Source: Amblyomma americanum (Eukaryota; Arthropoda; Arachnida; Ixodida; Ixodidae). From it: 64,000 nt of DNA. How positions within the stretch are numbered: the first letter of the stretch is position 1; each line of letters starts with the position of its first letter. A program made the translations under genes and the position numbers. Under the pieces are notes generated by a model. It was not told where the DNA came from. It worked only from the letters and a program-made list of their open reading frames with translations, and made no database searches. Where the stretch lies: NCBI RefSeq assembly GCF_052857255.1, contig NC_135502.1, forward strand, positions 156,164,599 to 156,228,598, read 5' to 3'. Shown piece after piece: positions 63,521 through 64,000 of this stretch.

Positions 63521-64000
63521 CGTGACAGACAAATTGATTATCTGCGTGCGATGTCTTAATATTTCACCACGTGTGCATCTTGTGCGTTTTTGATGCTTTT
63601 TTTCTCTTCCTTTTTATACGGGCTAGATGTATATATTCGACGAACATGCATTAAAAATCTGCTTGTTATTCAGCGTCGTGTCCCGCCTGTCTCTGTCTCG
63701 TGCTGCGCTGCTCCCGTCACAAAATCATGCGCCAACCAGCCCAAATTTTCACCTTGTTAAAGCACATTTCATGCAAACAGGTAAGTCTGAATGGCCCAGC
63801 CAGCAAGCATTGACGCAAGTGGACAGATGTATTACACCACCTGTAGTGCAGGAATGTACCTGAAATTTCGCACATATGTGCGCTTAGATGCCTGAAGTCG
63901 ATTCAGAAAGAAATATTGGCCGCCTTCAATTGGAAGGATGTTAGATGCATGATTACACCATGTTTTAGATATCATCAGGATTTTAAATTTTAAAGTAAAA
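63521..64000. other. Unassigned DNA at window end
   Basis: A plus-strand 78-codon frame (63627-63863) has no known domain. The block TGTCTCGTGCTGCGCTGCTC followed by CCCGTCACAAAATCATGC looks like a dispersed tick repeat from memory, but this is not shown by a second copy here. Confidence 0.3.

Overview
The window looks like heterochromatin-like or gene-poor DNA from an animal, most probably a hard (ixodid) tick. The main reason is three close copies of a tRNA-derived SINE that I recognise as Ruka-like, a family described from Rhipicephalus. They accompany CR1-, RTE- and Jockey-superfamily LINEs and several Ty3/Gypsy lineages. The species call rests on memory of these repeat families, not on a search. 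I found no convincing single-copy host gene; nearly everything recognisable is a transposable element or its debris.

Layout. 1-1352: a decayed PIF/Harbinger-type transposase, then unassigned DNA. 1353-18590: one LINE (LINE-A, + strand) with tandem repeats at its 5' end, cut into three pieces by two LTR retrotransposons. The first is Gypsy-1 (2269-7454, - strand). It has identical LTRs, intact gag and pol, and a GGGAAAC -1 frameshift site at the gag stop. The second is a Gmr1-like element (10262-17617, + strand) whose integrase precedes reverse transcriptase and whose capsid resembles the vertebrate SCAN domain. It carries a CR1 fragment in its leader.

18705-29175: a large imperfect palindrome (two diverged arms of about 2.8 kb around a 0.8 kb centre). 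It is interrupted by a SINE, an 88-bp palindromic MITE, a LINE fragment and a 4.2 kb CR1-type LINE whose ORF1 carries a 2A-like NPGP motif. A 31-bp tandem array follows at about 29235-29620. 29640-41240: mostly unassigned AT-rich DNA, with a mariner-like relic, a 5'-truncated CR1 LINE with an open RT frame, a Ruka-like SINE, a decayed Gypsy integrase and a small GC-rich patch with coding-like character.

41240-58200: a four-level nest. An old LINE (- strand) was split by a Gypsy element related to Gypsy-1 (41851-56222). That element was in turn split by an RTE LINE (44566-47773, 11-bp target duplication), a Mag-type Gypsy element (49339-53678, 5-bp duplication) and a gag-only LTR-like element (about 53886-55815). 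A Ruka-like SINE with a 13-bp duplication sits in the LINE ORF1 end. 58200-64000: dimeric tRNA-like SINEs split by a 704-bp Harbinger-like MITE, a Jockey/I-type ORF1 relic, a decayed LINE RT and a third Ruka-like SINE.

The elements do not form one pathway; their order of insertion can be read from which element interrupts which. Only Gypsy-1 looks recently mobile, and even it carries a suspicious Cys-to-Tyr change in its integrase zinc finger.
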